Shown piece by piece: positions 48,111 through 57,729 of a stretch of 64,000 nt of DNA (its first letter is position 1; every line of letters begins with the position of its first letter). The notes beneath the pieces were generated by a model. The model made no database searches. It saw nothing but the letters and a program-made list of their open reading frames with translations, and was not told the origin of the DNA. Position numbers and translations under genes: made by a program. The stretch is from Methylobacterium gregans (GTDB taxonomy: Bacteria; Pseudomonadota; Alphaproteobacteria; Rhizobiales; Beijerinckiaceae), in NCBI RefSeq assembly GCF_022179245.1, contig NZ_BPQM01000063.1:1-64000 (forward strand), read 5' to 3'.

Positions 48111-48380
48111 ATGCCGATGCGCCTGTCCGGAGAGGAGCCGCGCCTGGACGAGGGCGCGGCAGGTTGCCTGACCTTCACGATCACGGACGGTCACATCCTG
48201 GTTCCCTGCCGGGTCGGGCACGCGGCGCTTCAGGACGCCTTCGGCCCGCCGGGCGGCAACGCCATGACGATCTTCCGCGCGCATCGGGACGCGGTGGTCG
48301 ACGGCGCGATCCGCAGATACGAGCGGAGCGGCGCCGAGGGCGGGGTCGTGACGCTCACGGCAGCCGACCTCACCCCCTGA
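48111..48380 (+). CDS. DUF1488-like small protein
   Basis: 89 residues from ATG 48111, with GGAGGAAG eight bases upstream. The body runs [20 protein letters not shown], then [19 protein letters not shown] and VVTLTAADL. The arrangement of an N-terminal beta sheet and a C-terminal helix resembles DUF1488 proteins. Function unknown. It is followed 16 bases later by the glycosylase gene, so they may be cotranscribed. Confidence 0.6.
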   Translation: MPMRLSGEEPRLDEGAAGCLTFTITDGHILVPCRVGHAALQDAFGPPGGNAMTIFRAHRDAVVDGAIRRYERSGAEGGVVTLTAADLTP

Positions 48381-48396
48381 AACACGAGCTCGGCCA

Positions 48397-48966
48397 ATGG
48401 TGCCCGACTTCTTCACGCGCAGCGCCGCCGCGGTCGCGCCGGAGCTGATCGGCTGGCGGCTCCTCGTCGACGGCGTCGGCGGGCTGATCGTCGAGACCGA
48501 AGCCTACGATCGCACCGATCCGGCCTCGCACAGTTTCGGTGGACCGACGCCCCGCAACGCCAGCATGTTCGGGCCGCCAGGGCACGCCTACGTCTACCGC
48601 TCCTACGGCATGCACTGGTGCCTCAACCTCGTCTGCGAGTTGGGCAGCGCCGTGCTGATTCGTGCCCTGGAACCGACCGATGGGCTGGAGTCCATGCGGG
48701 CGCGCCGTGGCACCGAGAGCCCGCGCCTGCTCTGCGCCGGGCCTGGCCGGCTCTGCCAGGCGCTCGCGGTCTCGCGCGTGCAGGACGGGCTGCCGCTCGA
48801 CCGCGCGCCCTTCCGCCTCGAACCGCGCGTGGGGGCGGTGACGGTGGCGGCGGGCCCGCGCATCGGGATCACCCGGGCGGTCGAGACGCCCTGGCGCTTC
48901 CTGCTCGCGGGATCCCGCTTCGTCAGCCGCCCGCTGCCGCGCACGGTCGGACCACCCGGTGGGTGA
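48397..48966 (+). CDS. DNA-3-methyladenine glycosylase (AAG/MPG family)
   Basis: 189 residues. [20 protein letters not shown] contains the catalytic Glu of the ETEAY motif; [19 protein letters not shown] and [12 protein letters not shown] follow. It removes alkylated purines such as 3-methyladenine in base-excision repair. Starts at ATG 48397, directly after the DUF1488-like gene. Confidence 0.95.
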   Translation: MVPDFFTRSAAAVAPELIGWRLLVDGVGGLIVETEAYDRTDPASHSFGGPTPRNASMFGPPGHAYVYRSYGMHWCLNLVCELGSAVLIRALEPTDGLESMRARRGTESPRLLCAGPGRLCQALAVSRVQDGLPLDRAPFRLEPRVGAVTVAAGPRIGITRAVETPWRFLLAGSRFVSRPLPRTVGPPGG

Positions 48967-49020
48967 CCGATGCCAGATGGACGTGGAAGTCTCCCGCCCG
49001 GAATGGCATGGATGGAGCCC

Positions 49021-49173
49021 ATGAACCCCGTCGCCATCGCCGTCATGCTCGGGATCCTGGTCGCGTGGGCGGGGCTGCTCGCCGCCGCGCTCTATCTCGG
49101 CAACCCGCTCCTCCTCGCGATCTTCGCCATCGTCTCGGTGGCGATGTTCATCCGCTGGGACGTGTTCGGCTGA
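49021..49173 (+). CDS. Small membrane protein, 50 residues
   Basis: ATG 49021 with GGAG five bases upstream. The product is one long hydrophobic stretch (AVMLGILVAWAGLLAAALYL and LLLAIFAIVSVAMFI) ending in RWDVFG: two membrane helices. No family recognised. The gene for the esterase ends three bases later on the opposite strand. Confidence 0.55.
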   Translation: MNPVAIAVMLGILVAWAGLLAAALYLGNPLLLAIFAIVSVAMFIRWDVFG

Positions 49174-49175
49174 TC

Positions 49176-50117
49176 TCAGAGCCGGCGGCGCAACCAGTCC
49201 GCGATCAGATCGAGTGCGTCGGCGGCGGCCGCGATCACGCCGCCGAGTTCGATGAAGCCGTGCACCATGCCCGGATAGGTCTTCCGCTCCACCGGCACGC
49301 CGGCGGCCGCCAGACGGTCGGCGTAGGCCTCCCCCTCGTCGTGCAGCACGTCGCGGGCGCCGCCGACCAGCAGCGCGGGTGCGAGGCCGGCCGCATCCGG
49401 GACGAGGATCGGCGAGGCGTGCCAATCCAGGGCGAGGCGCGGGTCGGGCAGGTGCCGGGCGTGGAAGTAGCGCACCATCGCCCAGGTCAGGGGCGGCACC
49501 GCGGCGTTGCGGCGCCGCGACGGGTAGAGGTCCGGATCGAGGCGGTTGTCGGTGCTCGGATAGATCAGCACCTGTCCGCGCAAGGTAAGGCCGGAATCGC
49601 GCGCCGCGATCGCCGCGACGGCCGCGAGGCTGCCCCCGGCGCTGTCGCCGCCGACCGCGAGCCGGGCCGGATCGAGGCCGAGCGCGGCGGCCTCGCCCGC
49701 GATCCAGTGAAGAGCCGCGACCGCGTCCTCGGCTGAGGCCGGCGCCGGGTGCTCTGGGGCCAGCCGGTAATCGACCGCCACCACCGCGATCCCGGCCCGC
49801 GCCGCGATCTGGCGGCAGACCTTGTCGTGCGATTCGAGGTCGCCCACCACCCAGCCACCGCCGTGCAGGTAGACGAGGGCAGGGGCCTGCTTGGGGTCAA
49901 GCCCCTGCGGGCGGTAGAGGCGGAGCGGGATCGGTCCGGCCGGGCCTACCGCCGCGCTGTCCGCGACAGACGCCATCTCGACCGTCGGGCCGCCGAAATG
50001 CCGGCTCTGGCGCCGGTACATCGCGCGGGCTTCGGAGACCGGTAGTTCGCTCATCGGCGGGGTGCGCCGCCGGGCGATGCGCTCGAGGAAGGCCGCCGCG
50101 TCCCTGTCCAGATCCAC
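49176..50117 (-). CDS. Alpha/beta hydrolase, hormone-sensitive-lipase type carboxylesterase
   Basis: 313 residues from GTG 50117, with GGGAGA upstream. The oxyanion motif is LVYLHGGGWVVGD, the nucleophile elbow is VGGDSAGGSLAAV, and the catalytic Asp and His lie in GGARDVLHDEGEAYAD and GMVHGFIEL. Acts on short esters. Cytoplasmic (no signal peptide). The frame upstream of 50117 is not conserved. Confidence 0.93.
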   Translation of the reverse strand: MDLDRDAAAFLERIARRRTPPMSELPVSEARAMYRRQSRHFGGPTVEMASVADSAAVGPAGPIPLRLYRPQGLDPKQAPALVYLHGGGWVVGDLESHDKVCRQIAARAGIAVVAVDYRLAPEHPAPASAEDAVAALHWIAGEAAALGLDPARLAVGGDSAGGSLAAVAAIAARDSGLTLRGQVLIYPSTDNRLDPDLYPSRRRNAAVPPLTWAMVRYFHARHLPDPRLALDWHASPILVPDAAGLAPALLVGGARDVLHDEGEAYADRLAAAGVPVERKTYPGMVHGFIELGGVIAAAADALDLIADWLRRRL

Positions 50118-50218
50118 CGCACGCTCTCCCGCATCACCGATCCGTGTCCTGCGCCAGGGCTCGACATCCGCAGCGGGCGCGCCGATGACGGCCCGGTCCC
50201 GCAAGCGGAACCCGCGCC

Positions 50219-51004
50219 ATGCTGCTCTACGAGCACCCGCTCTCGTCCTACGCGCAGAAGGTCAAGATCGCGCTGCGCGAAAAGGGGCTCGCTTTCACCG
50301 CGGAGCTGCCCGTGGATTTTGGCACCGGGCGGCGGGACGGGCCCTTTGCCGAGGCCAATCCGCGAGCTGAGGTCCCGGTCCTCGTCGACGGTGCGGTGAC
50401 GCTGTTCGAGTCGACGGTGATCCTCGAATACATCGAGGAACGCTGGCCTGAGCCGCCGCTGCTGCCGTCCGACCCCGCCGCCCGCGCGCGGGCGCGGCTC
50501 ACCGAGGACATCTGCGACACGCAGTACGAGGCGGTGAACTGGGGCTACGGCGAGGTGCTGTGGTTCCGCCGCGCCTCCGGCGCGCTGGCCGAGCGGCTGA
50601 AGGCTCGGGCCGCCCGCCAGACCGGGGAGCTTCAGGCGTGGCTGGCGGAGCGCCTCGGCGAGGCACCGTGGTTCGGCGGTTCCGATTTCGGCTGGGCGGA
50701 TGCCGCGGCGGCCCCGGTGGTCAACCGCTCCATCCACTACGGCCTCGGACCGGCCGCGGGCAGCCCGCTCGCCCGCTGGCACGCGCGCCTCCGCAAACGC
50801 GCGTCCGTCGCCGAGACCTTCGCGGAGTTCGACGCCGCGGCCGAACGCATGGCGGCGGCCTCCGAGCACTACACGACGGGCGGCCGCCGCCGGGAGTACC
50901 GCGACCACCGGCTGGAATGGATGGTGAGGTCGGGCGGCGTCGAGGTGGTTCTCGCCGGCCTGCGCGACGGCAACATCCGCTTCTCCTGGCCGCACGGAGA
51001 CTGA
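50219..51004 (+). CDS. Glutathione S-transferase family protein
   Basis: 261 residues. The N-terminal thioredoxin-like half is MLLYEHPLSSYAQKVKIALR, then NPRAEVPVLVDGAVTLFEST (cis-Pro and the ES pair that bind glutathione); the helical half ends with a long C-tail. The tail after residue 210 (AAERMAAASEHYTTGGRRRE) is longer than usual. Substrate unknown. Divergent from the esterase. Confidence 0.9.
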   Translation: MLLYEHPLSSYAQKVKIALREKGLAFTAELPVDFGTGRRDGPFAEANPRAEVPVLVDGAVTLFESTVILEYIEERWPEPPLLPSDPAARARARLTEDICDTQYEAVNWGYGEVLWFRRASGALAERLKARAARQTGELQAWLAERLGEAPWFGGSDFGWADAAAAPVVNRSIHYGLGPAAGSPLARWHARLRKRASVAETFAEFDAAAERMAAASEHYTTGGRRREYRDHRLEWMVRSGGVEVVLAGLRDGNIRFSWPHGD

Positions 51005-51154
51005 CGCCGGCGCGTCCTGTCGCGGTTCGCGCCGCCCGGATCGAGCTCCCGGCGCGGCCGCCCTGCATCACCTTCGCGGCATTGCGACGCCCGCAACCCA
51101 CGGAACGCCCCGCGGCGGCCCCGGTTGGCACCCCGACTCAACCGGAGACATGCG

Positions 51155-52033
51155 ATGACCGACAGCAACCCGCTGACCAAGTACCCGCGCCCACCCTTCG
51201 AGGGCCAGCCGCAGAGCTTTCCCGGCAAGACCGGCCGGATGAAACCCGAACCGGACCACGGCGAGGAGAGCTACAGGGGCTCCGGGAAGCTCACCGGCAA
51301 GGCGGCGCTGATCACCGGCGGCGATTCGGGCATCGGACGGGCGGTCGCCATCGCCTACGCGCGCGAGGGCGCGGACGTGGCGATCTCCTACCTGCCCGAG
51401 GAGCAGAAGGATGCCGAGGCGGTCGGCGCCTGGATCGAGAAGGCGGGCCGGCGCGCCCTGCTGCTGCCGGGCGACCTCAAGGATGCGGCCTACGCCCGCG
51501 AGATCGTCGCGCGCACTGCCGAGACCTTCGGCCGGCTCGACGTGGTGGTGAACAACGGCGCCTTCCAGCAGCCGAACCAAAGCCTCGACCAGATCGAGGA
51601 CGCGGTGTTCGAGAACCATTTCCGCACCAACGTGTTCGGCGCCTTCTACGTGACGAAGGCCGCGACCGCGTACCTCAAGCCCGGCGGCTCGGTGATCTTC
51701 ACCTCGTCGGTGAACTCGAAACACCCGATGCCGTCGCTGCTGGCCTACAGCGCCACCAAGGGGGCGCTCAGCAACCTCGTGCTGAGCCTCGCGCAACTCC
51801 TGGCGGAGACGGGCATCCGAGTGAACGGCGTGCTGCCGGGCCCGATCTGGACGCCGTTCATTCCCTCCGGGATGGAGGAGGATTCGGTCAAGAGCTTCGG
51901 CAGCCAAGTTCCCTTCGGCCGGCCCGGCCAGCCGGCGGAGCTCGCCTCGGCCTACGTCATGCTCGCCGCGGAGGAGAGCAGCTACACGTCGGGCGCACTG
52001 ATCACCGTCGCGGGCGCGATGCCTGTACTCTGA
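51155..52033 (+). CDS. SDR family oxidoreductase (YghA/Gsp39-like)
   Basis: 292 residues. An N-terminal tail (PRPPFEGQPQSFPGKTGRM) precedes the Rossmann fold, as in general-stress SDRs. GDSGIGRAVAIAYAREGADV is the cofactor site, VVNNGAF the central motif, and the catalytic Ser-Tyr-Lys lie in FTSSVNSK and LAYSATKGAL. The acidic charge after ISYLPEE favours NADP or NAD without certainty. ATG 51155 is preferred over 51125 because of the GGAG upstream. Related genes are induced by stress. Confidence 0.93.
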   Translation: MTDSNPLTKYPRPPFEGQPQSFPGKTGRMKPEPDHGEESYRGSGKLTGKAALITGGDSGIGRAVAIAYAREGADVAISYLPEEQKDAEAVGAWIEKAGRRALLLPGDLKDAAYAREIVARTAETFGRLDVVVNNGAFQQPNQSLDQIEDAVFENHFRTNVFGAFYVTKAATAYLKPGGSVIFTSSVNSKHPMPSLLAYSATKGALSNLVLSLAQLLAETGIRVNGVLPGPIWTPFIPSGMEEDSVKSFGSQVPFGRPGQPAELASAYVMLAAEESSYTSGALITVAGAMPVL

Positions 52034-52062
52034 GGCGGCGCCTCGTTGTTCCCGGCCGCAGT

Positions 52063-52092
52063 GCCCCTCTCTCCCCGCGGGCGGGCAGGGGC
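52063..52092. terminator. Hairpin after the SDR gene
   Basis: GCCCCT (52063-52068) and AGGGGC (52087-52092) close a C/G-rich stem beginning 30 bases after the SDR stop. Resembles the CCCCTCTCTC palindrome family. Confidence 0.5.
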
Positions 52093-52332
52093 GTCGCCGG
52101 TCGGGCAATGCCGTATTCCCGCAGGGGTCTGCTACATCCGATCGTGAGGGTTCGCCGAATGCAGACATGTCGTGCATCAGAACCCATTATCCGCGTCGAT
52201 CCACCACTCGATCCGCCCGCGGCAGCGAATTTTTAAGCCTAATGCCCGATGAAAGACGACCATGCTCTCCGGTCGACAGAAGTTGGCCGGGGAGCGGAGC
52301 GGTCTTCAGGCTTTGCCGCCGTGGGACGGGGA

Positions 52333-53877
52333 ATGCGGAGTCGGATCGTCACAGCACGGATCGGGGAGCGAGTGCTGCTCGCGGGGCTCGCCGCCGCGCT
52401 CGTCGCCGGGCCGGCCAGCGCCCAGACGCTCGATCAGGCCGCCAGCGCGGCGCTGGAGAACAGCTTCGTTCTGCGCGCCGACCGGGCGCGGCAGGAGGGC
52501 GCTGAGGCACGCGAGCGCGGCGCCTTCGACGCCTTCATGCCGAGCGTGTCGCTGCTCGGCGACAAGCCGCTCTCCAGCCGCTTCACCTATGGCCCGCGCG
52601 TCGAGCCGACGCAGATCGGCATCGACTCCACGCCGCGCGCAGCGCCCCGCCAGTACGGCATAAGCGCCGACCTGCCGCTCTTCGACGGCTTCCAGCGCCT
52701 GCACACCCTGCGCTCGGCCCAGGCGCTCACCGATGCGGGCCGCTTCATCACCCTGAGCCAGCGTCAGCAGGTTCTGCTCGATGCGGCAATCGCCTACATC
52801 GCGGTCCTGCGCGACGTGCGGATCCTCGCCGCCCGGGAGGCCCAGATCGGGGCGATCAGGCGCATCCGCGACGCGACCGCCCGCCAGTTCGAGGTCAATG
52901 ACGCCACCCGCACCGACGTGGCGCTGACCCAGTCGCGCCTGCAGGAGGCCGAGGCCGCCCACGACCGGGCGCGGGCGGAACTCGCCGCGGCGCGCCTCGC
53001 CTTCAAGCGCGTCACCCAGACCGAGCCGGAGCGGATGGTGCCGCCGCGCTTCCCTGACCGGCTCCCGCGCGACGAGCTGGCCTATGCGGAACTCGTGCGC
53101 GGCGCCAATCCCGGGCTCGCCGCCGCGCGCCTCGACGCGAAATCGGCGGCCTTCCAGGCGAGCGCGACGGTGAGCGCGGTGCTGCCGCAGGTGAACCTGC
53201 AGGTCACCCACGCCTCGACCTTCGGCTACAGCCCGACGCTCGACCGCATCACCGACACCACCGCCCGGGTCGTCGCGCGCATCCCTCTCTACCAGCCCGG
53301 CGCCTTCCCGAAGATCGACGAGGCCTCCGCGCTCGCCCGACAGCGGGGCTACGAAGTGCAGGATCAGGAACTGGCGACGATCATCGCGGCCCGGACCGCC
53401 TTTGCCAGGCGCGCGGCGATCGCGGACCAGCTGCGGCGACTGACCGAGCGGCTGACCTTCCTGCGCGCGACGATCCGGGGCTTCGAGGTGGAGCGGGGCG
53501 CGGGCTTCCGCACCGTGCTGGACGAGCTGAACCTGCGGGCGGAACTTGCCGACGCGGAGGTTGCCGCCGCCGCCGTCTTGACGGAGCGCGACGCGTTGAG
53601 CCTCCAGCTCTCGGCCGCCGCGAATCTCCTCGACGTCGGCCTGAGCGTGTCGGCGGATCGCCGATTCGAGACGCTCGCCGCGGTGCGCGACCCTCTGACG
53701 ACCGCCGCCCTGCGGCGCGGCGGCGAGGCCGCGCCGGTGAAGCTCGCGAGCGGCGCCGGGGGAGGGCGCCCGGAGCCGGCGGCGCTCACCCTGCGCGGCC
53801 GGATCGACGAGCCGGCGCAGGCGCGCTTCGGGCTCGTGCCCTACGGCCGCACCGGCAGGGTCGCCCTGACGCAGTGA
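52333..53877 (+). CDS. TolC family outer membrane efflux protein
   Basis: 514 residues from ATG 52333, chosen for GGGACGGGG just upstream and the signal peptide GERVLLAGLAAALVAGPASA; a frame start at 52249 adds an unlikely 28 residues. The TolC repeat elements read TLDQAASAALENSFVLRADR in the first half and NPGLAAARLDAKSAAFQASA in the second, with PQVNLQVTHAS and GAGFRTVLDELNLRAELADAE. It forms the outer-membrane duct of type I secretion. It lies convergent to the C39 exporter with 302 bases between, so it can complete that machine although it has its own promoter region (52100-52330, with an AT-rich spot near 52230). Confidence 0.92.
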   Translation: MRSRIVTARIGERVLLAGLAAALVAGPASAQTLDQAASAALENSFVLRADRARQEGAEARERGAFDAFMPSVSLLGDKPLSSRFTYGPRVEPTQIGIDSTPRAAPRQYGISADLPLFDGFQRLHTLRSAQALTDAGRFITLSQRQQVLLDAAIAYIAVLRDVRILAAREAQIGAIRRIRDATARQFEVNDATRTDVALTQSRLQEAEAAHDRARAELAAARLAFKRVTQTEPERMVPPRFPDRLPRDELAYAELVRGANPGLAAARLDAKSAAFQASATVSAVLPQVNLQVTHASTFGYSPTLDRITDTTARVVARIPLYQPGAFPKIDEASALARQRGYEVQDQELATIIAARTAFARRAAIADQLRRLTERLTFLRATIRGFEVERGAGFRTVLDELNLRAELADAEVAAAAVLTERDALSLQLSAAANLLDVGLSVSADRRFETLAAVRDPLTTAALRRGGEAAPVKLASGAGGGRPEPAALTLRGRIDEPAQARFGLVPYGRTGRVALTQ

Positions 53878-54179
53878 GGCGAGGGAGATCCCGGTTGCGG
53901 CAGGTTGCCAGCGTCGGGTCCGGGTGATCCTGCCGGTCAATCGTGGCGAGCTTGGCACGCACCATCATGCCGACGAGGATAGGGCTTCTCCCGTGCGGGC
54001 GGCGACAGAGCCTGCGCCCTCATTCCGGGGACCTGCAGGCGAGCCGGGAAGACGTCTCATACCCCTCCTCATCGAGACCCTCGGGTGCCGTGTCCCGCGC
54101 CGTCGCCCCGGCTTCGCCGACGGCGCTCCGGAACGACCCTGGCGAGAGCTCGACCCTATCCTTTCAATGGGTAACGGTC
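53878..54179. other. 302-bp gap between converging TolC and exporter genes
   Basis: No frame here looks like a gene: composition and codon use are irregular on both strands. No strong palindrome. It serves as the 3' space of tolC and of the exporter operon. Confidence 0.6.
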
Positions 54180-56330
54180 TCACGCCCGCGCCGGGATCCT
54201 CCGCCCGGCGCCCGGCGCCCGCGCATCCTCCACGAGGCGGCCGCCCTCTATGCGCAGGACGCGGTCGACCTGATCGAGCATGCGCTCGCTGTGGGTGATG
54301 AAGACCTTGGCGGCCCGGATCCCCTTCAGGCTCTCGACGAGCGCGGCCTCGGTCGTGGGGTCGAGGTTGGCGGTGACCTCGTCAAGGAGCAGCAGGCGCG
54401 GGCGGCGGCAGAGCGCGCGGGCCAGCAGCAGGCGGCGGCGCTGACCCGTCGAGAGCAGGCCGCCTTCCTCCGAGACCAGGGTGGCGTATCCCTGCGGCAG
54501 GCGCTCGATCTCGTCGCGCAGGCCGACGCAGACGAGCGCTGCCTCCATCTCGGCCCGCGAGACGGCCGGGTCGAACAGCGCGAGGTTGTCGGCCACGGTG
54601 CCGGCGAACAGGCCGTCGTCGGCGAAGACCACGCCGAGATTGCTGCGGTACTCCCGCTTGCCGAACTGCGCGAGCGGGCTGCCGTCCACCAGCACGCGCC
54701 CGTCCGCCGGCTCGTGCAGGCTGGCGAGGATCTTCATCAGCGAGGACTTGCCCGAGCCCGAGACCCCGACGATCGCCACGGTCTCGTGGGCCGCGAGGTC
54801 GATCCGCAGATTCACGTCGCGCAGGATCGGCTCGTCGGCCCGGCCGAACTGCACGGTGACGTTCTCCAGCCGCACCTCGCGGTTGAGCGTCCGGTGGAAG
54901 GTCGCGTCCTGCAGGCCGGCCTCCGGCTCCTGGCCGAGCACGTCGTCGAGGCGCTGGAAATGCACCCGCATCGCCGAGAGGTGCATCAGGTTGCTGGTGA
55001 GCAGGTTGACGCGCTCGAAGAACTCGGTCCGGAGCGCGAAGAAGGCGTAGAGCGTGCCGATCGTCAGCGTGTTCGCGATCACGCCGACGATGCCCATGTA
55101 GAGGGTCGCCACCGTGCTCGCGACGATGACGAGGTGCATGAACAGCTCGGCGTCGATCCCCGCCTTGCGCGCCCGGAAGTCGAGATTGGCGAAGCGCGAG
55201 AAGCTCTCGAACCAGCGCATCGCGAAGAGTTCGGTGCCGTTATGCGCCTTCAGGCTGTCGACGCGGCGCAGGCCGTCGAGAAGCCGCGCGCGCTCCTCCG
55301 AGCGCGCCTCCAGCGAGCCGAAGGTCGCCTGGTTGAGCTTCGGGAAGGTCAGGAAGCGCATCCCGATCACGGCGACGAGGGTGAGCATCGTCACCACCGC
55401 CATGGCGGGGGCGTAGTAGAGCATCAGCCCGATGATCAGGATCGAGGTGGCGCTGTCGGCGAACGCCGTGACGAGCCCGCCGACGAGGAACGCCTTGACG
55501 TGCTCGATCGAGTCGACCCGGGCCACGAAGTCGCCGGGGTGGCGCAGCTCGAAATAGTTCAGCGGCAGCCGGAAGGCGTGGCCGACGACGTTGCGGGTGA
55601 ACTGGAGCTGGAGCAGCGTCGAGGCCCGCAGGGTCACGTAGTCGCGCAGCCAGCGCCCGACCGCCTCGAAGCTCAGCAGCAGGACGAGACCGATCGCCAG
55701 AACGTGGAGCAGGTCGAGGTCGACCTGCGGGATCACCACGTCGAGGGCGATCTGCAGGAGCACCGGCATGGCGAGCCCGAGCAGCGCGATCGCGACCGTG
55801 ACGAGGCTGATCTGCCAGACCGTGCTGCCGAGCCCGCTCGTCGCGCGGAACACCTCCCGGAAGGTCAGCTTCTTCTCGGCCCGCACCCGCTTGAGGTCCA
55901 TCCGCGGCGCGAACTCCAGCACCACGCCGGAAAAGAGCTGCTCCATGTCGGCGCGCTCGTAGAGGCGCAGGCCGAATTCCGGATCGTGCACCCGGTAGCG
56001 CCCGCCCCGGACCGATTCGAGCACCACGAAGTGGTTGCCCCGCCAGTGCAGGATCGCGGGCAGCTGGACGCCCTTCAGCTCGTCGATGTTGGTGAGCGCG
56101 TAGCCGCCCGCGTCGAGGCCGAGCGTGTCGGCGAGCTCCACGATGTCAGCCAGCGACATGCCGGTGCGCGAGAGCGGGAACAGCGCGCGCAGGTAGGCAA
56201 GGTCGATGTCGTGGCGGTGGTAGTTCGCCACCATGGCGAGGCAGGTCAGCCCGCACTCGTTGGTCTCGCTCTGCACCAAGGAGCGCACGCGCCGCCGGCC
56301 GCCCGCCAAGCCTCTCAGCCACTCGCTCAT
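54180..56330 (-). CDS. Peptidase-containing (C39) ABC exporter, type I secretion
   Basis: 716 residues. The N-terminal C39 peptidase (1-140) shows QSETNECGLTCLAMVANYH with Gln20 and the catalytic Cys26, HWRGNHFVVLE with His100 and HDPEFG with Asp116: an intact catalytic set that cuts after double-glycine leaders. Then six membrane helices (about 160-440) and an ATPase with VGVSGSGKSSLMK, the signature STGQRRRLLLARAL (STGQ for SGGQ) and LLLLDEVTANLD. It is the last gene of the operon at 59.1-54.2 kb and lies next to HlyD. Substrate: the two double-glycine peptides 2.5 kb upstream. Confidence 0.95.
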   Translation of the reverse strand: MSEWLRGLAGGRRRVRSLVQSETNECGLTCLAMVANYHRHDIDLAYLRALFPLSRTGMSLADIVELADTLGLDAGGYALTNIDELKGVQLPAILHWRGNHFVVLESVRGGRYRVHDPEFGLRLYERADMEQLFSGVVLEFAPRMDLKRVRAEKKLTFREVFRATSGLGSTVWQISLVTVAIALLGLAMPVLLQIALDVVIPQVDLDLLHVLAIGLVLLLSFEAVGRWLRDYVTLRASTLLQLQFTRNVVGHAFRLPLNYFELRHPGDFVARVDSIEHVKAFLVGGLVTAFADSATSILIIGLMLYYAPAMAVVTMLTLVAVIGMRFLTFPKLNQATFGSLEARSEERARLLDGLRRVDSLKAHNGTELFAMRWFESFSRFANLDFRARKAGIDAELFMHLVIVASTVATLYMGIVGVIANTLTIGTLYAFFALRTEFFERVNLLTSNLMHLSAMRVHFQRLDDVLGQEPEAGLQDATFHRTLNREVRLENVTVQFGRADEPILRDVNLRIDLAAHETVAIVGVSGSGKSSLMKILASLHEPADGRVLVDGSPLAQFGKREYRSNLGVVFADDGLFAGTVADNLALFDPAVSRAEMEAALVCVGLRDEIERLPQGYATLVSEEGGLLSTGQRRRLLLARALCRRPRLLLLDEVTANLDPTTEAALVESLKGIRAAKVFITHSERMLDQVDRVLRIEGGRLVEDARAPGAGRRIPARA

Positions 56331-56421
56331 CCGAGCCTCGCTCCGGTTCCTGGCAGGTCTTCTGTCTTGATGCGCGCTCTCGCGCCGGACCGGCGTTCAC
56401 CTCGGCCGAGAGCGCGGGCGA

Positions 56422-57720
56422 TCAGCCGCGCCCGCGCATCGCGCGGATGGGGTCGAGCATCCAGTCGATCAGCCGCCGCTTCTCGACCACGATGTCGGCC
56501 GAGAGCGTCGAGCCGATGCGGATCGGCTCGTCCACGCCGTAGGCCCGGATGGTGCGGGAATCCGGCCGCACGTCGATCCGGTAGGTCGACTGCCGGGTGA
56601 GCGAAGTCGGGTCGAACACCGCCTCGCCCGCATCCGCCATCGCCACCGCGGGCGCGCGCAGCGGCGTGCCGGCGATCTGGGTGATCGTGCCGTGCGCGAT
56701 CCCGAAGGTCTTGAACGGGAAGGCGTCGTACTTGATCACCACGTCCTGGCCGACCTTGGCGAGGCCGATGGCGCGGGCCGGCACCTCCAGCACGATCACC
56801 GGCTCGGCGGAGGAATCGCCCACGATCGCGAGGACTTGGTCGGCCGAGACCGAGGCGCCGGGCTCGACGAACAGGCCCGCCACCTGACCGTCGACGGGCG
56901 AGACGATGTCGAGGCGCTCCAGGGCGCTGTAGCCGGTGAGCTGGGCCTCGATCGTGCTCAGCTCGTTCTCGGTGGCGGCGAGCTGGGCGGCCTTCTCGGT
57001 CGCGGTGGTGCGCTGGCCGGTCAGGCGCTCGGCGGTCGACTGCTTCAGCTCGGCCCGGCGGGCGCGCAGCTCCGCGATCTGGCGCGCGTAGTCGAGGGCG
57101 ATGCGGCGCTGGCTGTTGAGCGATTCGCGGGTCGCGTAGCCCTGGTTCATGTAGGACTGCACGCGCGCGACCATCTCCTCCTGCTGGCGCAGGCCCTCCT
57201 TCAGGGCCCGCTCCTGCTCGTCGAAGGCGCGGGTGACGTTGGCGACGTTGCTCTCGGTCTCGCTGCGGTCGCCCTTCGTGGCGTCGAGGAACGCGATCAG
57301 GCGCTCGCGGTCGCGCTGGAGGTTGGCCTTGCGCTCGCGCAGGCTCCGCAGGTTCGCGGTCACGGTCGAGACGCCGCCGGTGGTCTGGTCGCGCACCTGG
57401 ATCTGCATCAGGCGCTGGCCGCGGGTGACGCGGTCGCCCTGGCGCACGTCGATACCCTGCACGATGCCGGCGGCCCGCGCGTCGAGACGGGTCAGGCCGG
57501 AGGCGGCCGAGACGTAGCCCCGCACGGATTCGCTGCGGGCGAACCGCCCGAGGAACAGACCCGCCACCAGGGCGACGACGAGCGCGCCGAAGAACCACGC
57601 CATCCACGAGGCGCCGCGGTCCTGCTGCAGGTGCATCGTCGCGCCGGGCCGGCGCTTCTGGAAAGCCGCGACGGCGGAGGACCGGCCGGATTCGGTGTCC
57701 GGCGTATCAGGCTCGCTCAT
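56422..57720 (-). CDS. HlyD family membrane-fusion protein
   Basis: 432 residues: cytoplasmic N-tail, one membrane helix (about 38-58, WMAWFFGALVVALVAGLF), lipoyl/beta-barrel half-motifs (LTRLDARAAGIVQGIDVRQG; DIVSPVDGQVAGLFVEPG) and a long coiled coil between them (residues 120-245). It bridges the ABC exporter to TolC. It starts 9 bases after the acyltransferase stop and ends 91 bases before the exporter, so all three form one unit. Confidence 0.94.
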   Translation of the reverse strand: MSEPDTPDTESGRSSAVAAFQKRRPGATMHLQQDRGASWMAWFFGALVVALVAGLFLGRFARSESVRGYVSAASGLTRLDARAAGIVQGIDVRQGDRVTRGQRLMQIQVRDQTTGGVSTVTANLRSLRERKANLQRDRERLIAFLDATKGDRSETESNVANVTRAFDEQERALKEGLRQQEEMVARVQSYMNQGYATRESLNSQRRIALDYARQIAELRARRAELKQSTAERLTGQRTTATEKAAQLAATENELSTIEAQLTGYSALERLDIVSPVDGQVAGLFVEPGASVSADQVLAIVGDSSAEPVIVLEVPARAIGLAKVGQDVVIKYDAFPFKTFGIAHGTITQIAGTPLRAPAVAMADAGEAVFDPTSLTRQSTYRIDVRPDSRTIRAYGVDEPIRIGSTLSADIVVEKRRLIDWMLDPIRAMRGRG

Positions 57721-57729
57721 GGTTCTGGA

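Noticed and set aside
53943..56600. Long plus-strand frame opposite the C39 exporter
   Set aside because: Antisense shadow of the exporter; rich in Arg/Asp/His with no domain.
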